Of a stretch of 64,000 bases of DNA, positions 60,817-64,000 are shown one piece after another. Source of the DNA: Hymenobacter sp. CRA2. GTDB taxonomy: Bacteria; Bacteroidota; Bacteroidia; Cytophagales; Hymenobacteraceae. Made by a program: the position numbers and the translations under genes. The stretch spans positions 1-64,000 of the forward strand of contig NZ_MVBC01000016.1 of assembly GCF_002007105.1 (NCBI RefSeq), written 5' to 3'. The notes beneath the pieces were generated by a model. That model had not been told where the DNA came from, made no database searches, and was given only the letters and a program-made list of their open reading frames with translations. Positions within the stretch are counted from its first letter, which is position 1. Each line of letters begins with the position of its first letter.

Positions 60817-62112
60817 ATGGCCGAATTTCTGAGGCGAGGAGCCCACCAACTAGCTGCCTGGTGGCTGCGGCCGGCTGCCCCGCAAGCGGTGCCCGTAGGC
60901 ATCCACGTACTGCTGTGGGCGCTGCTGCTGGGGGCCAACCTGCTTCGGCTCAGCATCAAGTGGCTGGCCGAGGGGGCTGACACGTGGTCGTGGCCGCTGA
61001 TGCTGGCCGACCTGGCCGCTACCGTTGCCACCTACGCTTTGCTGTTTTACTTCACTTGGCTGGTGCTGGTGCCGCGCCACCTCAACCGGCAGAAGCCCGT
61101 GCGCTTTCTGCTGGTGGTGCTGCTGACGGTGATAGTCACCGCCATGGTGCGCTTCACCACCAATATCGGGCTGGGCCTGATGCCCTCCATGTGGCCGGCG
61201 CACGTGGAGGGGCCGCCCCCGCCCACCGGTTCGGTAACCGATTCGTTTTTGGCGGGCCTGCGCGCCGGTTACCGCCAAGGCTACAAATCGGCTTCGAGGG
61301 CGCAAGAATCAATGGGTGCCGACAAAACCACCGGCAAGAACATCGTGCCGGCCACACTGCTCATTATGCTACTGGGCATCTACCTGCGCCTCGGCAACGA
61401 CCACCAGCACGAGAAGCGCCGCCGCCGACAGGCCGAACGCGAGCGGCAGGAGCTGGAAAAGCAGCACCTCGCGGCCGAGTTGTCGCTGCTGAAAGCGCAG
61501 ATCAACCCGCATTTCCTCTTCAACACGCTCAACAACATCTACTCCCTGGCCACGGCCCACGACGTGGAGGCGCCCGCCGCCACGGCCGTGCTGCAGCTGG
61601 CCGACCTGATGCGCTACCTGCTCTACGAATCGGCCACCGATACCGTACCGCTGCGCAAGGAAATCGAGCACCTACGCAACTTCCTGAGCCTGCACCTGCT
61701 GCGCCTGCCCGGCGCGGGGCCCGAGCGGCTGCGCTTTGAGGTGGCCCCGGAGCTGGCCGAGGCCAACCTGCCCGTGGCGCCCATGCTGCTGCTGCCGCTG
61801 GTGGAAAACGCCTTCAAGCACGGCGACCTGACGGCTCGCCCCCACGCCGTGGAGCTGGAACTGACCCAAAACGGCGCTGAGCTGGTATTTTCGGTGCAGA
61901 ACCGGCGCCGCGCGCCGCGCCCCGGGCCGCCGCAGCCCGGGGGCGTGGGCCTGAGCAACCTGCGCCGCCGCCTGCACTTGCTGTATCCCTCGCGCTACGG
62001 CCTGCACATCGAGGAGACGGCCGACTATTACCGCGCCACGCTTACGCTGGTGCTCACGCCGGCTGGCGCTGCCCCGCTGCCGCTGCCCGCTGCCCAACTT
62101 GCTGCCGTTTAG
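60817..62112 (+). CDS. LytS/YehU-type sensor histidine kinase
   Basis: 431 residues. Four membrane helices in the first 190 residues, then a coiled stretch (EKRRRRQAERERQELEKQHLAAELSLLK) and the His_kinase domain with H232 in INPHFLFNTLNNIYSLA. The ATPase domain has LVENAFKHG and GVGLSNLRRRLHLLYP. It should phosphorylate the LytTR regulator encoded next; the sensed signal is unknown. It is divergent from the ABC operon. Confidence 0.92.
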   Translation: MAEFLRRGAHQLAAWWLRPAAPQAVPVGIHVLLWALLLGANLLRLSIKWLAEGADTWSWPLMLADLAATVATYALLFYFTWLVLVPRHLNRQKPVRFLLVVLLTVIVTAMVRFTTNIGLGLMPSMWPAHVEGPPPPTGSVTDSFLAGLRAGYRQGYKSASRAQESMGADKTTGKNIVPATLLIMLLGIYLRLGNDHQHEKRRRRQAERERQELEKQHLAAELSLLKAQINPHFLFNTLNNIYSLATAHDVEAPAATAVLQLADLMRYLLYESATDTVPLRKEIEHLRNFLSLHLLRLPGAGPERLRFEVAPELAEANLPVAPMLLLPLVENAFKHGDLTARPHAVELELTQNGAELVFSVQNRRRAPRPGPPQPGGVGLSNLRRRLHLLYPSRYGLHIEETADYYRATLTLVLTPAGAAPLPLPAAQLAAV

Positions 62113-62125
62113 CCCCGCCGCTGTT

Positions 62126-62914
62126 ATGGAATCCACACCCGCCCCGCCTACCCGCATCCTCACCTGCGTTGCCGTCGACGACGAGCCGCTGGCCACGGCC
62201 GTGATGCAGCGCTACTGCGCCCAGCTGCCGTTTCTGCAGCTGGTGGCCACTTTCCACGACGCCATGTCGGCCTTGTCCTTTCTGCAGGCCACGCCGGTCG
62301 ACGTGGTCTTCCTCGACATCGAAATGCCAGGCCTCACCGGCATGCAGCTGGCCCAGATTCTGCCGCCCGGCCGCACGCGCGTGGTGCTCACCACCGCCTA
62401 CGACCAGTACGCCGTGCAGGGCTACGAGCTGGGCGTGGCCGATTACCTGCTCAAGCCTATCGGGTTTCAGCGCTTCGTGCAGGCTGCCAACCGGCTGTAC
62501 CACAGCTTCCAGACCGAAACCGCGGCCCCGGCTCCGCCAGCACCCGGCCCGAGTGCCGCTGCAGCTACCGACGCCGCCCCGCCGGTAGCCGCCGATGCCA
62601 TGTTCGTCAAGAACGAGCACCGGCTGCAGCGCGTCGCCTTCGACGACATTCTGTACATCGAAGGCATGAAGGATTACCTGATGATTTACACCGCCGAGAG
62701 CGGCAAAATCCTCACGCTGCAGTCCTTTCGGCGAGTAGAGGAGGTGCTACCGCCGCAGCGTTTCGTGCGCATCCACAAGTCTTTTCTGGTGGCGCTGAAC
62801 CGCATCGAGCACGTGGAGCGCGGCCGCGTGCAGATAGCCGGCCGCCTGCTGCCCGTCGGCGACGCCTACCGCGACGCGTTTATGGCCTTGATCCGGGCCT
62901 ACAACCAGCTGTAA
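62126..62914 (+). CDS. LytTR-family response regulator
   Basis: 262 residues from MESTPAPPTRILTCVAVDDEP. The receiver domain has Asp64 in VFLDIEMPGLTG and a Lys in DYLLKPIGFQRF near residue 115. After an Ala/Pro linker, the LytTR DNA-binding domain covers about 160-262 (FVKNEHRLQRVAFDDILYIEGMKDYLMIYT, RFVRIHKSFLVALNRIEHVERG). It follows the kinase gene by 13 nt. By position its likely targets are the divergent ABC operon and its own promoter. Confidence 0.93.
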   Translation: MESTPAPPTRILTCVAVDDEPLATAVMQRYCAQLPFLQLVATFHDAMSALSFLQATPVDVVFLDIEMPGLTGMQLAQILPPGRTRVVLTTAYDQYAVQGYELGVADYLLKPIGFQRFVQAANRLYHSFQTETAAPAPPAPGPSAAAATDAAPPVAADAMFVKNEHRLQRVAFDDILYIEGMKDYLMIYTAESGKILTLQSFRRVEEVLPPQRFVRIHKSFLVALNRIEHVERGRVQIAGRLLPVGDAYRDAFMALIRAYNQL

Positions 62915-62918
62915 TGAT

Positions 62919-62997
62919 GAGACAAGAGTAGGGAGAGGTGAGAAATGAGACGACGTTCTGCGAAGTCTCGTTTCTCACCTCTCCCTACTCTTGTCTC
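62919..62997. repeat. 33-bp stem-loop between convergent genes
   Basis: GAGACAAGAGTAGGGAGAGG and the next 13 bases (62919-62951) pair with 62965-62997 at 32 of 33 positions around a 13-nt loop. It starts 4 nt after the LytTR gene stop and is followed by TAAAAAAAGC, 9 nt before the stop of the minus-strand gene at 63007. The arm words match those at 34025. It may work as a bidirectional terminator. Confidence 0.9.
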
Positions 62998-63006
62998 TAA
63001 AAAAAG

Positions 63007-63585
63007 CTACTTCAGCTCCACACTCTGCATGATGGCCTGGGCCACGGGCTGGTACTGCGCCTGCTCCTCCACCGGGCTGATGAAATGAAACACGTACTGC
63101 TGCCCGCCCTCGATGGCGTACTGCATCAGCTCGTAGCGGCGTAGCGGGGCCATCATTTCGCGGCCGCGGCGGGTGTCGCCCAGCGTCGAGACGAACTCCA
63201 GCACGATGAAGTCGCGCTTGTTGATGGTCTTGATGTCGTGGGTGAGGATGTCGACCTTGGTGTAGGTGCTCTTCAGCTTCGACTCGTAAATCTTCAGCAG
63301 CAGGGCGTAGTCCTGGTTGGTGAAGGTGGTGGGGCGGGCGGCAATGCTGTAATCGATGCGGCCGGCGGGGTTGCTGAACACAGCCAGCGGCTTGCGAGCC
63401 GCCGGGTACTTGGTGGCAATGGCGTCGTCGGGCAACGGCTGAAAGTCGGCCGGTACGCCTACGGTGAGGTTTTTGGCGACGTCCACCTTTTTCAGCTTGG
63501 GCGGGGCAAAGGCAGTCAGCAGCCACACCAGCGGCAGCAAGGCCAGGGCGCGGCGTAGCACGGAGAAACGGAATGCAGGGTTCAT
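63007..63585 (-). CDS. small secreted protein of unknown function
   Basis: 192 residues from MNPAFRFSVLRRALALLPLVWLLTAFAPP, a signal or membrane anchor. The rest is a mixed alpha/beta domain (KKVDVAKNLTVGVPADFQPLPDDAIATKYPAARKPLAVFSNPAGRIDYSI, YVFHFISPVEEQAQYQPVAQAIMQSVELK) in the style of small lipid- or stress-related proteins; no family recognised. A Met 9 nt upstream is an alternative start. Convergent with the LytTR gene. Confidence 0.6.
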   Translation of the reverse strand: MNPAFRFSVLRRALALLPLVWLLTAFAPPKLKKVDVAKNLTVGVPADFQPLPDDAIATKYPAARKPLAVFSNPAGRIDYSIAARPTTFTNQDYALLLKIYESKLKSTYTKVDILTHDIKTINKRDFIVLEFVSTLGDTRRGREMMAPLRRYELMQYAIEGGQQYVFHFISPVEEQAQYQPVAQAIMQSVELK

Positions 63586-63668
63586 GGCAATCATCGGCGG
63601 CAAAGTAACGCAGTCCGGCATGGGAAAATTTCAGGGTGGGACAGGCCTGCTGCAAGGACAAAAAAGAG

Positions 63669-63773
63669 CGTCATGCTGGGCCCGGCCGAAGCATCTCTAC
63701 GGATAGTAATCTGCTGGTTGAGATTAGTATCAGGCGAAGCGGGAGAGATGCTTCGGCCGGGCCCGGCATGACG
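63669..63773. repeat. 30-bp inverted-repeat element (CGTCATGCTGGGCC ... GGCATGACG)
   Basis: CGTCATGCTGGGCCCGGCCG and the next 10 bases (63669-63698) pair with 63744-63773 at 29 of 30 positions. The 45-nt centre contains a second pair (GATAGTAATCT with AGATTAGTATC, 10 of 11). The ends (GTCATGCTG, GAAGCATCTC) match the 59367 element. It fills the gap between two minus-strand genes. Confidence 0.85.
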
Positions 63774-63798
63774 TGCTGAAGACTTGCGTCTGAATGGC

Positions 63799-64000
63799 CT
63801 AGAACAGACCTTTCTTCTTTTTCTTGGCCGGCGCCGCTACCGACGGGTACTTGATGCTCACCTTCTTCCAGTACAGGTAGTTGTCGATTTTGGCTTCTAC
63901 CAGATACGTGCCAGCCGGAATGTGGCCCAGGTCGACGGGGGCGCCGGTGTGCGTGGCCGGGTCCAGGGCTTGCTCGTACACCACGGCCTTTTTGTAGTTG
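63799..64000 (-). CDS. hypothetical protein, partial (N-terminus beyond window)
   Basis: The last 66 or so residues are visible, beginning NYKKAVVYEQALDPATHTGAPVDLGHIPAGTYLVEAKIDNYLYWKKVSIKYPS and ending in a basic AKKKKKGLF tail. The reading frame stays open to position 64000, so the start lies outside. The AGTYLVEAK strand resembles the end of T9SS-type beta domains, but the Lys-rich end is not a CTD. No family recognised. Confidence 0.6.
   Translation of the reverse strand, partial: NYKKAVVYEQALDPATHTGAPVDLGHIPAGTYLVEAKIDNYLYWKKVSIKYPSVAAPAKKKKKGLF

Overview
The window looks like chromosome from a high-GC member of the Bacteroidota, most likely Cytophagales and close to Hymenobacter. This rests on type IX secretion system (T9SS) parts (PorU, PorV, PorZ), several secreted proteins with a T9SS C-terminal sorting domain, promoter boxes of the Bacteroidota form TAnnTTTG, a general lack of Shine-Dalgarno sequences, and family types typical of the phylum (tandem FKBP lipoproteins, ABC permease/M1 peptidase fusion, LytS/LytTR pair). 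No rRNA, tRNA, CRISPR array, integrase or transposase gene was found.

Layout. 1-517: gene-poor left end with a 3' scrap of a thioredoxin-reductase-like gene joined to AT-rich DNA. 518-7017 (minus): M16 peptidase-like protein, PorV and PorU. 7153-8577 (minus): phosphatidylserine synthase and an MBL-fold hydrolase. 8668-14707 (plus): FAD oxidoreductase, a propeller plus outer-membrane-barrel protein, and a T9SS-sorted beta-helix protein. 14864-19708 (plus): cytochrome c maturation cluster ccmB-C-D-E-F without ccmA, ccmG or ccmH; its CcmE has Cys in place of the usual heme-binding His. 19812-24511 (minus): two related T9SS cargo proteins flanking an AT-rich lipoprotein gene. 24771-28388 (plus): DUF2520 protein, ferredoxin, IscX, KdsC-type phosphatase, cold-shock protein, UbiA prenyltransferase. 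28506-31044: tandem pair of Omp85-like barrels. 31224-32804: purH. 32989-38882: mreB-mreC-mreD-mrdA-rodA, the cell-wall elongation cluster. 38925-42701: two polytopic membrane proteins and a hypothetical protein. 42743-49346: ferredoxin, then (minus) recO, porZ, tdk and three FKBP prolyl isomerases. 49460-55426: DHH phosphoesterase, ndk, AAA ATPase, nucleoside transporter, superoxide dismutase, tadA. 55701-62914: ABC permease/M1 peptidase fusion with its ATPase, divergent from a LytS/LytTR two-component system. 63007-64000: a small secreted protein and a gene cut by the window edge.

How the genes work together. PorU, PorV and PorZ form the cell-surface end of T9SS, and the CTD proteins encoded here are plausible clients. 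The FKBP lipoproteins and Omp85-like barrels fit envelope protein folding. The mre/mrd cluster sets cell shape. The ccm genes serve cytochrome assembly, although the set here is incomplete.

The most unusual non-coding signal is a set of long stem-loops made of purine-rich words (GAG, ATGAG, GTGAG) facing pyrimidine-rich words. Several lie directly before start codons inside operons (iscX, kdsC, mreC, ccmF), and one with a 33-bp stem lies between convergent genes. A second repeat family has ends resembling GTCATGCTGAGC and GAGATGCTTCG. All base-composition figures are hand counts on sampled 60-nt lines.
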